Part shown: piece after piece, positions 1 through 9,087 of the stretch
Layout of the letters: each line of letters starts with the position of its first letter
How positions within the stretch are numbered: the stretch's first letter is position 1
From: Synechococcales cyanobacterium bin59.metabat.ball.084
GTDB lineage: Bacteria > Cyanobacteriota > Cyanobacteriia > Cyanobacteriales > Chamaesiphonaceae
Assembly (NCBI GenBank): GCA_013297675.1
Contig: JAAFHZ010000006.1
Coordinates: 23,381 to 87,380 of the forward strand
Length of the DNA stretch: 64,000 nt
Direction of reading: 5' to 3'
The notes under the pieces: model-generated
Databases searched by the model: none
What the model saw: the letters and a program-made list of their open reading frames with translations, nothing else
Told to the model about the DNA's origin: nothing
Made by a program: the position numbers and the translations under genes

Positions 1-12
1 TTCAGATAAAAC

Positions 13-42
13 AAAAAAGCCCTGCGGTCGCAGGGCTTTTTT
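13..42. terminator. Bidirectional Rho-independent terminator
   Basis: A-tract, GC-rich hairpin (GCCCTGCG / CGCAGGGC) and T-tract, nearly symmetric, so it could end transcription from either side. It lies just after the stop of the minus-strand oxidoreductase gene at 57. Confidence 0.85.
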
Positions 43-56
43 GTTGACACACATTT

Positions 57-1106
57 CTAAACTTCAGTCAGCACCATCGAAGGCTGCCAAACTTTGCCAT
101 CTAAAGCCATTTGCTCGATATCGATCGCCAGTCGCAAAGCCTTGAGCGCCTGTTCTCCACCAACAGAAGGCTGATTACCACAGCGCACACAGTTTACAAA
201 GTGCTCTAGCTCGGCATATAGCGGCTCAACGCTGCTGGTGTAAACCTTTTCGATTAGGCCATCTTGACGATACAGACCCTGCTGAAAATCGTTGAGCTTG
301 TCTCCGTTGTGACGGTGAATCGAAATCTCGTTGTTCAAGAAGTTAGCGCGAGTCAGAGAATGACGGCAATGAGCATCAATGCTGCGGGTTTTGCGATGAG
401 TCACCTTACTGGCGGTTAAAGTGGCCACCACACCGTTTGCAAACCCCAAAGTGGCTGTTACATAGTCTAAGTATTTAGAGGACTCTCCACTGCGGCTACC
501 GCTGGCGGTCAGACCAACTACCGTTGCCCCCGCTAGCTCCATCAACAGGTCGATGTCATGAATCATCAGATCTAAAACCACCGACACATCGTTAGCACGA
601 TTGCTGTAAGGACTCATCCGATGAGCTTCTAAAGCCAAGACCTTTTCGGTTTTGAGTACCTGGCTGAGTTCTTGGAACACCGGGTTGAAACGTTCAATAT
701 GACCAACCTGCAAAATCGACTGACTTTCGGCAGCGGCGTTAACTAACTGCTCGGCTTCCTCGATCGTGGCTGCAATTGGTTTTTCGATCAATACATGTAT
801 TCCTGCTTTCAGGCAGGCAATTCCTACTTCGTAGTGCAAGCGAGTAGGCACGGCGATACACACTGCATCTACATGCTGAATGAGTTCGCGAAAATCTTCA
901 AAAAAACGGGCTCGGTACTTACTAGCAGTTTCCAGACCCTGTTCTACATTTACATCGGCAATACCGATGAACTTGACATCTTTAATTAAACTGAGTACTC
1001 GGGCATGGTGTTGACCCATATTCCCGACTCCAATTAAACCGACCCGCAGCAACTGTCTTGGTGCCTTGGCAGGCATGACAGTTTCCTGTACTTTATTTGC
1101 CGACAT
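57..1106 (-). CDS. Gfo/Idh/MocA family NAD(P)-dependent oxidoreductase
   Basis: Soluble dehydrogenase of the Gfo/Idh/MocA family, which oxidises or reduces sugar-type substrates with NAD(P). The N-terminal Rossmann fold has the glycine motif GVGNMGQHHAR and the family signature EKPIA; the C-terminal half is the usual alpha/beta substrate domain with a Lys-Pro and an HDIDL motif (candidate catalytic His/Asp). Length of about 350 residues is typical. I prefer the ATG at 1106 because AGGTG precedes it at good spacing; an upstream GTG at 1118 and a downstream ATG (MPAKAP) are alternatives. In cyanobacteria relatives are often annotated as UDP-N-acetylglucosamine 3-dehydrogenase-like or inositol dehydrogenase-like; the substrate cannot be read from the sequence. 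It is transcribed away from queC and ends at a strong terminator. Confidence 0.85.
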   Translation of the reverse strand: MSANKVQETVMPAKAPRQLLRVGLIGVGNMGQHHARVLSLIKDVKFIGIADVNVEQGLETASKYRARFFEDFRELIQHVDAVCIAVPTRLHYEVGIACLKAGIHVLIEKPIAATIEEAEQLVNAAAESQSILQVGHIERFNPVFQELSQVLKTEKVLALEAHRMSPYSNRANDVSVVLDLMIHDIDLLMELAGATVVGLTASGSRSGESSKYLDYVTATLGFANGVVATLTASKVTHRKTRSIDAHCRHSLTRANFLNNEISIHRHNGDKLNDFQQGLYRQDGLIEKVYTSSVEPLYAELEHFVNCVRCGNQPSVGGEQALKALRLAIDIEQMALDGKVWQPSMVLTEV

Positions 1107-1467
1107 ATTGTATTTCACCTGAATCTACTCCTCCACCGCAGAGTGGTTAACAGCAGTCAATTTGCCGGAGATTAAGAATGTCGTCTTTACGCCAATGAAA
1201 GTAAGAACTATCATGTGCTGAGACAGCAATCACTGCGGAAATGTGACTAGAAGTGTTAGCCATCTGTTGCCAGATACTACCACAGTTGCCTTTACATTCA
1301 GGGACAGTCAGACTGAATTTATGTTCCAGTAGACCGGGATGAAACGGTGTTGACTTATGCTGAATTGTTTAAAAGTGTTAAGTAGTGTCACTTGATTGTA
1401 ACTGATTACTTCCAGTGCAAGCAAAGCTATTCCTCATTAATATTGATTCTCCTGCGCTTTTTCACTT
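1107..1467. other. Divergent intergenic region
   Basis: 361 bp between the minus-strand oxidoreductase and plus-strand queC, so it must hold both promoters. I see no convincing ORF, hairpin or riboswitch in it. Confidence 0.5.
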
Positions 1468-2145
1468 ATGCCCAAAGCTGTTGTTTTGCTTTCTGGTGGA
1501 TTGGATTCCACCACTGTTTTGTATCAAGCCCGGTTTGACGGGTTCGATTGTTATGCCCTGTCTTTTGACTACCAGCAGCGCCACCAAAAAGAGTTGGCTG
1601 CTGCCCGGAAAGTTGCCCAGGCGGCACAGGTATCTGAGCATCGCGTCGTGGCTTTTGACCTGCGCTCTTGGGGCGGGTCAGCGCTCACCGATAGCTCGAT
1701 CGATTTACCGATCGAACGAGAAATAAGACAAATGGCGCAGGAAATTCCTGTGACTTATGTCCCTGCTCGCAACACGATCTTTTTGAGTTTTGCCTTGGCC
1801 TATGCCGAGGCGATGCAGGCCAGCCGAGTTTATCTGGGGGTCAATGCCCTAGATTATTCTGGCTACCCAGACTGCCGACCAGCATACATCACGGCGATGC
1901 AGCAGGTCTTTGACTTGGGCACTAAACAAGGATTGAGTGGCAACGGCATTCAAATTGCCGCTCCTTTAATCAATCTACACAAAACTGAAATTATTCAGCT
2001 CGGCAACCGCTTGGGGGTATCTTGGGCAGATACTTGGTCTTGCTATGATGGCGGTGAGCTGGCTTGTGGAGTTTGTGACTCTTGCCAACTGCGCTTGGCC
2101 GCTTTTGCCGAGTTAGGCTTGGTCGATCCGGTGGTTTATCGGTAA
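1468..2145 (+). CDS. queC: 7-cyano-7-deazaguanine synthase QueC
   Basis: Converts 7-carboxy-7-deazaguanine to preQ0 with ATP and ammonia, a step of queuosine tRNA-modification synthesis in the cytoplasm. The N-terminus has the ATP-pyrophosphatase loop [11 protein letters not shown] (about residues 8-18). The C-terminus carries the zinc-binding cysteine cluster ([15 protein letters not shown]). Length (225 aa) matches the family. No strong Shine-Dalgarno precedes the ATG, which is common in cyanobacteria. It converges on the CBS-domain membrane protein gene with only two bases between the stop codons. Confidence 0.95.
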   Translation: MPKAVVLLSGGLDSTTVLYQARFDGFDCYALSFDYQQRHQKELAAARKVAQAAQVSEHRVVAFDLRSWGGSALTDSSIDLPIEREIRQMAQEIPVTYVPARNTIFLSFALAYAEAMQASRVYLGVNALDYSGYPDCRPAYITAMQQVFDLGTKQGLSGNGIQIAAPLINLHKTEIIQLGNRLGVSWADTWSCYDGGELACGVCDSCQLRLAAFAELGLVDPVVYR

Positions 2146-2147
2146 AC

Positions 2148-3479
2148 CTAAACATCCAAGGGAATCAGCGGCAGCGGGTGGCGATGAATTAGCACTCGAT
2201 CGAGGCGATTACCATCCATGCTGCTGACCGTAAAGTCTAGGTTTTGATACCTATAGGGTTCCCCGACGATCGGCATTTGTTGCCATTTGTAAAGCAAAAA
2301 GCCCCCCAGAGTCTGATATTCCTCAATGAGCGGCAGAGTAATATCAAGAGCTGTATTTAGTTCGCTGACCGAAATTTGCGCCTGTACCAAAAAAGTATCT
2401 CGACCGGTGGAGACGATCGGTTCTAAGCGCGGGTAGTCTTCTTTTTGCTTGCCTAAAATCTCGGCAATTACATCTTTGCGAGTAATTAACCCCACCATGC
2501 CGCCATATTCATTGACTACCATGGCCATGGCAATCCCTGCGGCCTGCATGGGTAAAAGAACTTCATCGATCGAGACTGATTCAAAAAACAAATGTAGGGG
2601 GCGAATGCAGCTTCTGATCGGGCTATCCAAATTTAAGCGTCCAGCCGCCATGGGCTTAGCCAAGTCGCGATAGTGAATGGTGCCGACTATTTCGTCGCTC
2701 GATCGACCGGTAACTGGGTAACGAGAAAAATTGGTGGCTGCTACTCGCTCTAAGACCATCCGCCAGGTGGCATCCATGGGCACGGTTTCCATTTGGGGCT
2801 TGGGCACCATCACTTCGGTTAGGGTGACGGTGCTGAGAGCAAAGACTTTATCGATAATTTGGCGCTGGTTGCTTTGGAGTCCGATCGGTTCGGTGGCGAT
2901 CAGGAGCTGTAATTCTTGAGAGGAGAGCTGATGGCGATTGTGTCGGTTATCATCAATGCCAAAAGCTCTTAAAAAAAGGTTAGTAGACTGATTCAGAATC
3001 CAAATTAGGGGCTGAAAAATTTTGGCAATCACCAAGCTGGGCGGAGCTAGAACTCTAGCAATGCGCTCGGCATAGGCCAAGGCTAAGGACTTGGGAATTA
3101 GTTCGCCTAAGACAATTTGGAGATAAGCTAGCAGTATAAAAGTAAAAACAATTGCCAGCAAATTGGCTGTGGGCAAATACTTGATGCCCAGCCAACGAGA
3201 AAATAGCGGAGCAATCAACTGCAATACGGTGCGTTCGCCCAGCCAACCCAAAGCCAAACTAGATAAAGTGATACCTAGTTGGGTGGTAGATAGTAATTGA
3301 TCTATTTGGTTCTGTAAACGCTGGACACTGCGAGATTGCAAGTCTCCATCTACTACTAGTTGATTGATTCTAGAACGGCGCACCGAAACCACAGCAAACT
3401 CTGCGGTTACAAAAAAACCGTTGATGGCAATCAAAATAAACACCACTGCTAACCGCAGTGCAATTTCTGACGAGCTCAA
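2148..3479 (-). CDS. Hemolysin-family / CNNM transporter-like membrane protein with CBS domains
   Basis: Membrane protein of the HlyC/CorC (CNNM, DUF21) family, proposed to act in Mg2+/Co2+ handling. The N-terminal ~190 residues have several hydrophobic segments (DUF21), starting with FILIAINGFFVTAEFA, and contain the family motif SLALGWLGE. A pair of CBS domains follows (FSRYPVTGRSSDEIVGTIHY and the EYGGMVGLITRKD region), then a C-terminal CorC/HlyC transporter-associated domain. Length (443 aa) is typical. The start codon is TTG with a weak AGGA upstream. The stop lies two bases from that of convergent queC. The upstream 312-aa gene is only 27 bp away and probably co-transcribed. Confidence 0.9.
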   Translation of the reverse strand: MSSSEIALRLAVVFILIAINGFFVTAEFAVVSVRRSRINQLVVDGDLQSRSVQRLQNQIDQLLSTTQLGITLSSLALGWLGERTVLQLIAPLFSRWLGIKYLPTANLLAIVFTFILLAYLQIVLGELIPKSLALAYAERIARVLAPPSLVIAKIFQPLIWILNQSTNLFLRAFGIDDNRHNRHQLSSQELQLLIATEPIGLQSNQRQIIDKVFALSTVTLTEVMVPKPQMETVPMDATWRMVLERVAATNFSRYPVTGRSSDEIVGTIHYRDLAKPMAAGRLNLDSPIRSCIRPLHLFFESVSIDEVLLPMQAAGIAMAMVVNEYGGMVGLITRKDVIAEILGKQKEDYPRLEPIVSTGRDTFLVQAQISVSELNTALDITLPLIEEYQTLGGFLLYKWQQMPIVGEPYRYQNLDFTVSSMDGNRLDRVLIHRHPLPLIPLDV

Positions 3480-3506
3480 TAGTCCTCTATATATAGGTTC
3501 AAATAA

Positions 3507-4445
3507 CTACTGCTGTTGGCTGCCCTCACCAGTTGGAGCCACTGGACTAGGAGCTTCAACTGGTGGAACTTCAATTGGGGCTGGAGGATTAGCCGGTGCC
3601 ACATTGGCACTGTTAGGATTTGGAGCCGGAGGCTTACTAGGAGTAGCTTTGGTGCTCGGGGTTGCTGTAGATTTGGGAGTTGTTTTAGGAGTCGGTGCAG
3701 CGCTGGGCTTCTCTGGTTGTTCTGTTTTGGCTTTCTCTTCTTTGTCTTCGGTGGTGCTGAGCTGACCGTCAGGAATACTGATTTTGATCGGAGGTTTGGC
3801 AACTGCGGCACTTACCGGTACATCTTTGGCCTCGATTTGCAGTTTCCGATCGGTATCGGTTAAGCGCAGGGTCAGATTACTGCCGGTAGGGATGGCAGTT
3901 TTGGCTATCAATACTTTTACACCCACTTCTTTGCCATTAGCAGCTAACGAGGGGGGAATGCCTGCGACGCTAAACGGAACGTTTTGCTCTTTGTCTCCCA
4001 CAATGGTTAAAACACCTTGGTTGAACTTGATCGGCTGGCTACCTTGGTTGCTGAGGGCAACATCTAGCTTTAAATTAGTTCCTTCTAACTTGGCTGATTT
4101 GATGATCATGGTAATGCCCTGATCTTTGCTTTCGATCGGGAAAACCAAAGCAGCTTTTTCGTCGGTCTTAAACTTGGCCGCTTCTGCTTTGCGATCGATT
4201 CCCATAATATCTTGGGCATCGGCAATCAACTGCTTCTCGGGCAGTACTTCTAATCCCCGAGTTTTGGTGTTTTCGGTAGTGCCTTTGTTACTGCGGCGAA
4301 TATCTGGCTGGGTTACGCCTTTCAGCGCGGCATGTCCTAGGGTAAAGCCAATGATGCCGCTAAATAATCCGGCAGCCAGCATCAACATCAACAAAATACT
4401 GGTCAGCAGCAGGGCGCGATCTCTTTTGATGTACTTCAGCTTCAT
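3507..4445 (-). CDS. Membrane-anchored periplasmic protein with Ig-like region and Pro/Thr-rich tail
   Basis: Function not recognised. Residues ~12-38 form one hydrophobic segment (signal anchor). Residues ~95-215 look like a beta-rich extracytoplasmic domain of the DUF4352/Ig-like type (alternating hydrophobics, SNQGSQPIKFNQGVL). From about residue 230 the protein is a low-complexity tail rich in Pro, Ala, Thr and Lys that could span peptidoglycan. It is probably the first gene of a two-gene transcript with the CBS-domain membrane protein 27 bp downstream. The start ATG at 4445 follows the 266-bp gap that separates it from cruF. Confidence 0.7.
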   Translation of the reverse strand: MKLKYIKRDRALLLTSILLMLMLAAGLFSGIIGFTLGHAALKGVTQPDIRRSNKGTTENTKTRGLEVLPEKQLIADAQDIMGIDRKAEAAKFKTDEKAALVFPIESKDQGITMIIKSAKLEGTNLKLDVALSNQGSQPIKFNQGVLTIVGDKEQNVPFSVAGIPPSLAANGKEVGVKVLIAKTAIPTGSNLTLRLTDTDRKLQIEAKDVPVSAAVAKPPIKISIPDGQLSTTEDKEEKAKTEQPEKPSAAPTPKTTPKSTATPSTKATPSKPPAPNPNSANVAPANPPAPIEVPPVEAPSPVAPTGEGSQQQ

Positions 4446-4711
4446 GTTTTTGGGGGAAATACTGGGGGCAGATGGGCGTGGTCTGGAGCTTCACCATAGT
4501 CTACCCCGAAAATCTGATGAAAATTCGGAGAATTTTTGGCCTTGCTTAGTCAACACATCACCAAGTTTAGACAAATTTGTAGGTGAGATATTCAACAAAC
4601 CCAGAGCAAACCAACAGGAAAACCGGAGGAAACCTCAGAAAGTCTGTGGAAATTCGGTAGAATATGAAGAAATATTAACCAAATTGTCGTCGCCCTTCCT
4701 TGGAGAAATGC

Positions 4712-5617
4712 ATGGAGCTGAAGAAAATAGAACGCTGGAGCCTAATCGGACATTTGGTGTCGATGGCATTTGGCCTCGCTGGGTTGTTGATTGTGTTGCC
4801 CCATGCTGATTTGATTTTACAATTACCACCTTTTGGTCAGAGCGTTTTTCAGCTCTCGATGGCCAATGGTGGAGTGCTTTATATTGTGCTGGGGACAATC
4901 GCCGTCTCGGCCTATGCCTATCGGATGTTGGGCTGGTGGCAATGGCTGAGTTTTATGGTGCCTGCGATCGTCTTATCTTTGAGTAGCGAGCTGTTAGGTA
5001 CTAGCACCGGTTTACCTTTTGGTGACTATGGCTATCTGAGCGGCCTGGGATACAAAATTGCTGGCTTAGTGCCCTTTACCATTCCGCTATCTTGGTTTTA
5101 CTTAGGTTTTTCTTGTTACATTGTGGCGCGTGCGGGCTTTGACAACACCAATTTGCCCAATTGGTTACGCCACAGTGGCTCAATTTTTTTTGGAGCCTTG
5201 TTGCTGACTTCTTGGGATTTTGTCTTAGATCCAGCCATGAGCCAAACGGCAGTGCCTTTTTGGGAGTGGAAAACTCCTGGGCCATTTTTTGGGATGCCTT
5301 ACCTGAATTTTGCTGGCTGGATGGAAACTGGAGCAGTCTTTATGTCGGTGGCCGCTCTGCTGTGGCCGAAAGAAAGAATTACTTTGGATCGATCGCAGCT
5401 CACCTTGCCAATGGCTATGTACATAGGTAACTTCTTCTTTGCTGCGGTACTTAGTATCGCCGGCAATATTTGGATTCCGATGCTACTGGGTCTAGCGTTG
5501 GGCATTGTGCCGTTGTTTTCCATGTGGTTTATGGCCAGAGTCCCTGGCGATAAACCACTCGATGGTGAGGTGGTAATTGATTCCACCAAGTTTGATGAAG
5601 TACTAAGCGAAACCTAG
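4712..5617 (+). CDS. cruF: CruF, gamma-carotene 1'-hydroxylase (copy 1)
   Basis: Integral membrane enzyme hydrating the psi end of gamma-carotene/lycopene during synthesis of myxol-type carotenoid glycosides in cyanobacteria. Seven or more hydrophobic segments. Family signatures include SELLGTSTGLPFGDYGY, VPFTIPLSWFYLGF, SWDFVLDPAMSQT and GMPYLNFAGWMETGAVFM. The start chosen is the ATG at 4712, with GGAG six bases upstream; TTG at 4700 is an in-frame extension. The first ~232 residues are identical to the second copy at 14689, but the last ~70 differ at about 15 positions (about 78% identical). This fits gene conversion or recombination between two homologues of different origin. It is followed by a conserved hairpin and a wrecked mtnP. 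Both copies look functional. Confidence 0.92.
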   Translation: MELKKIERWSLIGHLVSMAFGLAGLLIVLPHADLILQLPPFGQSVFQLSMANGGVLYIVLGTIAVSAYAYRMLGWWQWLSFMVPAIVLSLSSELLGTSTGLPFGDYGYLSGLGYKIAGLVPFTIPLSWFYLGFSCYIVARAGFDNTNLPNWLRHSGSIFFGALLLTSWDFVLDPAMSQTAVPFWEWKTPGPFFGMPYLNFAGWMETGAVFMSVAALLWPKERITLDRSQLTLPMAMYIGNFFFAAVLSIAGNIWIPMLLGLALGIVPLFSMWFMARVPGDKPLDGEVVIDSTKFDEVLSET

Positions 5618-5634
5618 GATTAGAGTCCGTAAAT

Positions 5635-5672
5635 AGAGCCGAGCGACTTCAAAATTACAGTCGATCGGCTCT
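5635..5672. other. Conserved hairpin between cruF and mtnP (left copy)
   Basis: AGAGCCGAGCGACT and AGTCGATCGGCTCT form a 14-bp stem with one mismatch around a 10-nt loop. The same structure stands between cruF and mtnP in the right copy (15623-15658), so it was part of the duplicated unit. No T-tract follows; an intercistronic RNA structure is more likely than a terminator. Confidence 0.6.
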
Positions 5673-5730
5673 TAGTATCTTAAAATCATGACAGATATTA
5701 AAATTGACAATTATTTAACGTCAGTTCGGG

Positions 5731-6746
5731 TTAAGCAGAACATAGCAAGTTTTGATCCATAGCAATTCCTGGCTTTTTGGGTTGATGGCAATAAGCAATC
5801 AACCCACAGAGAATGTTGACAAAACAGTTAACAGGAAAGCGGTGCCGGGAATGCTCAATCTAAGAAATATTTTTTAGGGTGCGTGTGACTTTCTAAGGAG
5901 AAAATTTACCAGTCTCTATTTTCCGTTGGTGCTGCTAGCCTTGATCGGCCTGTCTGATTTTTATTTTCAGAAAGTCACACGCACCCTATTTTTAAGTTGG
6001 TCAATCACTGTCTCAACAACAGCACGTTTTCTTAAAAGCAATCGATCAGCAAAAGGCATCAAACGTTGTTTCATATTACGTTTGAGCTTTGTCACAACTT
6101 GTACACCAACGCTTTCCAGCAATTCCTTGAACATTTTTTGAGAGATGTAACCCTTATCTGCAAAAACTTTACCGAACAGCTTTTGAAGCAAATCAGGAAC
6201 AGGTTTGCAATCGTTCACATTACCAGAAGTAACTTGAAAGTTGAGTAACTCGCCTTTATCGTTGACAACGAGATGCAATTTCAAACCAAAGAACCAATCT
6301 ATGGATGTTTTACCACGGGCAGCTACGTCTTTAAACACTTTATGCTGACTAATACGGCGATTGTGACAAACTTTTAAGCTGGTAGAATCCATGAAGCTAA
6401 TACCAGTGCAAGTGCCAAAACAGGAGCGAAGATAGGCGCACAGAGGTATCAATGTATCAGAAATTCACTCTACGAAACGATTGTAACTAACCAGTTTTGG
6501 AAAATATTGCTGCCAATGAAGGTGGACTTTCTCCTCATAATACTTTTTGAAATTTCGATAATAAGACTGATGGAAACCTATAAGGATGGTCATGACCTCA
6601 CTCAAACACAGACTGCGTTTACGTTTTCGTATTTGTAAATGGTGCCCAAGCAGTTGACGCTGCCACTGGGGTTCAAAAACTTGGCAGAAATCATCGACGG
6701 AGCAGAAAAGTTCTTCTAAATTGAGCGTAAGGCAATCCAGGTTGAA
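5731..6746 (-). pseudogene. IS982-family transposase, inactivated
   Basis: Reading on the minus strand from about 6746 ([12 protein letters not shown]; start codon lost or altered) to the TAA at 5731-5733 recovers a nearly full DDE transposase. The core GISFMDSTSLKVCHNRR, GKTSIDWFFGLKLHLVVND and FADKGYISQ blocks are typical of IS982. Three lesions are visible. A TGA replaces Trp after NRFVE (around 6468-6470). A 114-bp palindrome-ended insertion follows DQLKN (5875-5988). A TAG replaces a codon just after NIS on the far side of that insertion. The tail [15 protein letters not shown]...CHQPKKPG is still recognisable. The longest intact piece is 5967-6452. Confidence 0.85.
5875..5988. mobile_element. 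MITE-like element nested in the IS982 transposase
   Basis: 114 bp bounded by perfect 20-bp inverted repeats (TAGGGTGCGTGTGACTTTC... at the left, its complement at the right) and flanked by TTTTT direct repeats (5870-5874, 5989-5993). Excising it rejoins DQLKN to the rest of the transposase in frame. It has no coding capacity, so it must have been moved in trans. Confidence 0.8.
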
Positions 6747-7102
6747 TGGTTGTTTCGCAACTCCACATTACCTGTTTTGCTCCTTTTTTGCTTTAAACCT
6801 TATCCCGAACTGACGTTATTTAGTGGCAGTGATCTTTACAATTTTTACAAAATATAACTAAAGTCTAGGTAAAAACCCCTTTTGGTGATCCTTCTGATGC
6901 GTTAATTACTGGAGAAGAAATTAATGGTGTGAAGGTGGCGTTTATCCCTCGACTTGGGCACAGTCATCAGATGGCTCCTAGCAAAGTGATACAGACGTAA
7001 ATATAATTTTTCAGACATACTCTAAAGAGAAGCTGAATTTGTTGATTTGCAAGTAAAAGAATTAATTTAGCAAACAGTATTTTAACGGTATTAAACTACT
7101 AC

Positions 7103-7486
7103 TCATTTTTTCAAAATCATACGAGGAATGAAAAACATAGGGTAAACAAGTAAAAATAAGTTTGGTAGCCACCAGGTCAAATCAAAATCTAGCCTTATTA
7201 TCCAAAAGACTATAGCTTGTAAGCCAGAGCAAAAAGTTAAGACCAGCGATACCAGTGCAACCTGATTCCAATACTCTATACCTTTTCGGTAAAGAAATAA
7301 GCTTGATAGCCCTGTAAATGATATTAGTAAATCTAATGGAAGAAAAGAAAAATTCCATGCGACTAGTATGGGGTTGCTGTAATCATTAAAAAGATATTCT
7401 TTTGGTATTATGTGAAACAAAGTCACTATCCAATACAAAATAAACCCAATATCAGTAAAAACAAAGAATAATTTTAATGTTTTCAT
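7103..7486 (-). CDS. Small membrane protein, DUF5360 (YvaD)-like
   Basis: 127 aa with four hydrophobic segments (about 6-24, 40-66, 76-97, 104-123). The layout TDIGFILYW...WNFSFLPLDLLISFTGL resembles the DUF5360/YvaD family known mainly from Bacillus; that assignment is from memory. Function unknown. It is the last minus-strand gene of the island between the two cruF copies, 248 bp downstream of the acyltransferase and probably with its own promoter. Its AT-rich composition matches the island, not the chromosome. Confidence 0.65.
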   Translation of the reverse strand: MKTLKLFFVFTDIGFILYWIVTLFHIIPKEYLFNDYSNPILVAWNFSFLPLDLLISFTGLSSLFLYRKGIEYWNQVALVSLVLTFCSGLQAIVFWIIRLDFDLTWWLPNLFLLVYPMFFIPRMILKK

Positions 7487-7734
7487 ATTTGTTAGAATTG
7501 AAACTAGAAATGGCTAAAGCTATCACATGGAGTATCAAAGAAAATAAATCTTTGCGGAATTCTTGGCTGGTACTATGTCACAGATTAATAGAGAGATGAA
7601 AATGTTGAGAGTGATTGAGGTGATTTCTATCTAGCCTCCAATCATAGTAGCACTTATTCCCTTTCTTTAGGTATGAGGATCAAAGTCAAATTTCAACAAA
7701 AAAGTACTTTTATTCACGGAATCATCAAGTCTTC

Positions 7735-8919
7735 TCACTTACTTCTGTGGGAAGAAGTCGTGACAGATGGGTTTAAGAATGGACGTTCACAGTACAAGTA
7801 AAAGACATATGAAAGAATAATTATTGTTGGTAAGCTCGACAAACTTAGCAATATAAAATCTTGATTTTCATTTAAATGAAGTGGATGTATCATGTATTTC
7901 CAGATGCATTGCAAAATAGGAGCGTGGATCAGGTAAATGCTGTAGGAAAAAGTACCAATATTTACAAGAATTTTAGAACTCAAAAAATCTCGAATTATAT
8001 TTTCCCCTGAGCTAGATGCAGTGACTAATAATGATAAAGTAGCCAACGCACAAAAAGTATCTAAAAAAGCAAATCGTTCTTCAACAACATCAAAACCCCA
8101 CACATAACAATAGTAGATGATACACGCTATTGATAGTGTGAATATGATACGCCAAGGGGCATACCTGAGAACTAAAAGCAGAGGCCCATTCTGTGAAAGT
8201 ACTATACTAGTACCAAGCATTCCTAATACGAAATAAAAACACAGCCCTATAAATTGAGGTGGTACTTCTTTAAGATGCATAGCCTCCAATAAAATTATGA
8301 TGCCGTAAATAAAAACCCCCGATAAAAGTGTTGTTTTAATTCCTCCAAGGTATTGCCATAAGAACACAAGTATAGGAAAGAAAATATACAAATGGAACTC
8401 TAATGCGATAGACCAAAAAACGTAATTTATCTGAGTAGAGGTTGCGATATCCTGAAACATAAAAAGATGAGTAATTATTCCCTCTACGGTTACAGGTAAG
8501 CTTATATCCCACTGGGTTCCTGTTTTATCACTAATTACAAAATTGATAAGCAGAAGAGACAAAACCATAGCAAAGTAATAGGGTGGCAAAATACGCCTTA
8601 CTCGCCTTTTAAAGAATTTAAGTGTCCCACCTCGTAAAATACCATTATTGCGAACTATCGGTAACATTAAACAAAAACCTGATAGCACTATAAAAACAAC
8701 AACAGCGAAATGCCCATAATAAAGCCAGCTTGTTATGGATAACATAAGCCCACTAGGACGCTTTCCATATCCAAATGGAGGAAGTACAGCGGGCCAAACC
8801 TGATACCAAATGTGGCTGAATAACACAAACAGGGCGGCAATAGCGCGTAAACCATCTGGGAAATCAACACGTCGTTTTTTTGTAGCTTCAAGCGAGAATA
8901 CTGTACCTATTCCATTCAT
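7735..8919 (-). CDS. Membrane acyltransferase 3 family (OafA/YrhL-like)
   Basis: 394-aa integral membrane O-acyltransferase of the acyltransferase-3 family, which transfers acetyl or longer acyl groups to sugars, lipids or secondary metabolites. The N-terminus has the family start FPDGLRAIAALFVLFSHIW with the conserved His, then the RRVRRILPPYYFAMVLSLL block and about ten hydrophobic segments. The C-terminus SYSIYLIHAPI and FYLYCERPF fits the family. Position within a fatty acyl-AMP ligase/oxoamine synthase island suggests it may acylate that product, but this is inference. Codon use is AT-rich with no CGATCG sites. Confidence 0.85.
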   Translation of the reverse strand: MNGIGTVFSLEATKKRRVDFPDGLRAIAALFVLFSHIWYQVWPAVLPPFGYGKRPSGLMLSITSWLYYGHFAVVVFIVLSGFCLMLPIVRNNGILRGGTLKFFKRRVRRILPPYYFAMVLSLLLINFVISDKTGTQWDISLPVTVEGIITHLFMFQDIATSTQINYVFWSIALEFHLYIFFPILVFLWQYLGGIKTTLLSGVFIYGIIILLEAMHLKEVPPQFIGLCFYFVLGMLGTSIVLSQNGPLLLVLRYAPWRIIFTLSIACIIYYCYVWGFDVVEERFAFLDTFCALATLSLLVTASSSGENIIRDFLSSKILVNIGTFSYSIYLIHAPILQCIWKYMIHPLHLNENQDFILLSLSSLPTIIILSYVFYLYCERPFLNPSVTTSSHRSK

Positions 8920-9087
8920 TTATCAATACCTGAAAGAGTAAAAAATGCTCATAGGATAAGCCGAAAAAATCACATGGAGCATAGCATGAGCTTGCATAAA
9001 ACAACCATAGCGACTGAAAATGCCTTGAATTCAGTCATATTGCTTGCGCATTTTTGTGCTGACCTAAGATAATTTATAACTATAAAA

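Larger units (their letters stand above)
5712..6822. mobile_element. IS982-family insertion sequence (degenerate) with 6-bp target duplication
   Basis: The ends at 5718 (ACGTCAGTTCGGG) and 6816 (CCCGAACTGACGT) are perfect 13-bp inverted repeats. They are flanked by the direct repeat TATTTA (5712-5717 and 6817-6822). Removing the element restores a continuous mtnP-like sequence. Length is 1,099 bp, or about 980 bp without the nested 114-bp insertion, normal for IS982. The only large gene is an inactivated transposase on the minus strand. Confidence 0.88.
4573..6991 (+). repeat. Left copy of duplicated cruF-mtnP locus
   Basis: From the leader segment GGTGAGATAT near 4573 to codon ~70 of a broken mtnP, this stretch is a direct duplicate of 14555-15871 (offset 9,977 bp in cruF). 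Positions 4696-5367 are, by eye, identical to 14673-15344. Outside that tract the copies differ considerably: about 75% in the last 220 bp of cruF, and similarly in the leader and mtnP. After codon 70 of mtnP the similarity ends. The left copy additionally contains an IS982-type insertion. Confidence 0.85.
5688..6991 (+). pseudogene. mtnP: mtnP pseudogene, truncated and interrupted by an IS element
   Basis: Begins like the intact mtnP at 15675 (MTDIKI), then after about 10 codons is cut by an IS982-family element (5718-6816). It resumes at 6817 with sequence matching the intact gene (GTGGCAGTGATCTTTACA, then CCTTTTGGTGATCCTTC and onward) up to the codons for LGHSHQMAPSKV near 6991, where homology ends. 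In-frame stops and altered residues are present (RHGRNHH has become RLGHSHQ). It encodes no enzyme; the intact gene downstream of the second cruF supplies MTA phosphorylase. Confidence 0.88.

Noticed and set aside
1415..1726. Plus-strand 103-codon frame overlapping queC
   Set aside because: QueC is unambiguous in another frame; this one has no motif.
3476..3811. Minus-strand 111-codon frame inside the 312-aa gene
   Set aside because: Out-of-frame Pro/Leu-rich reading of the low-complexity tail of the real gene.
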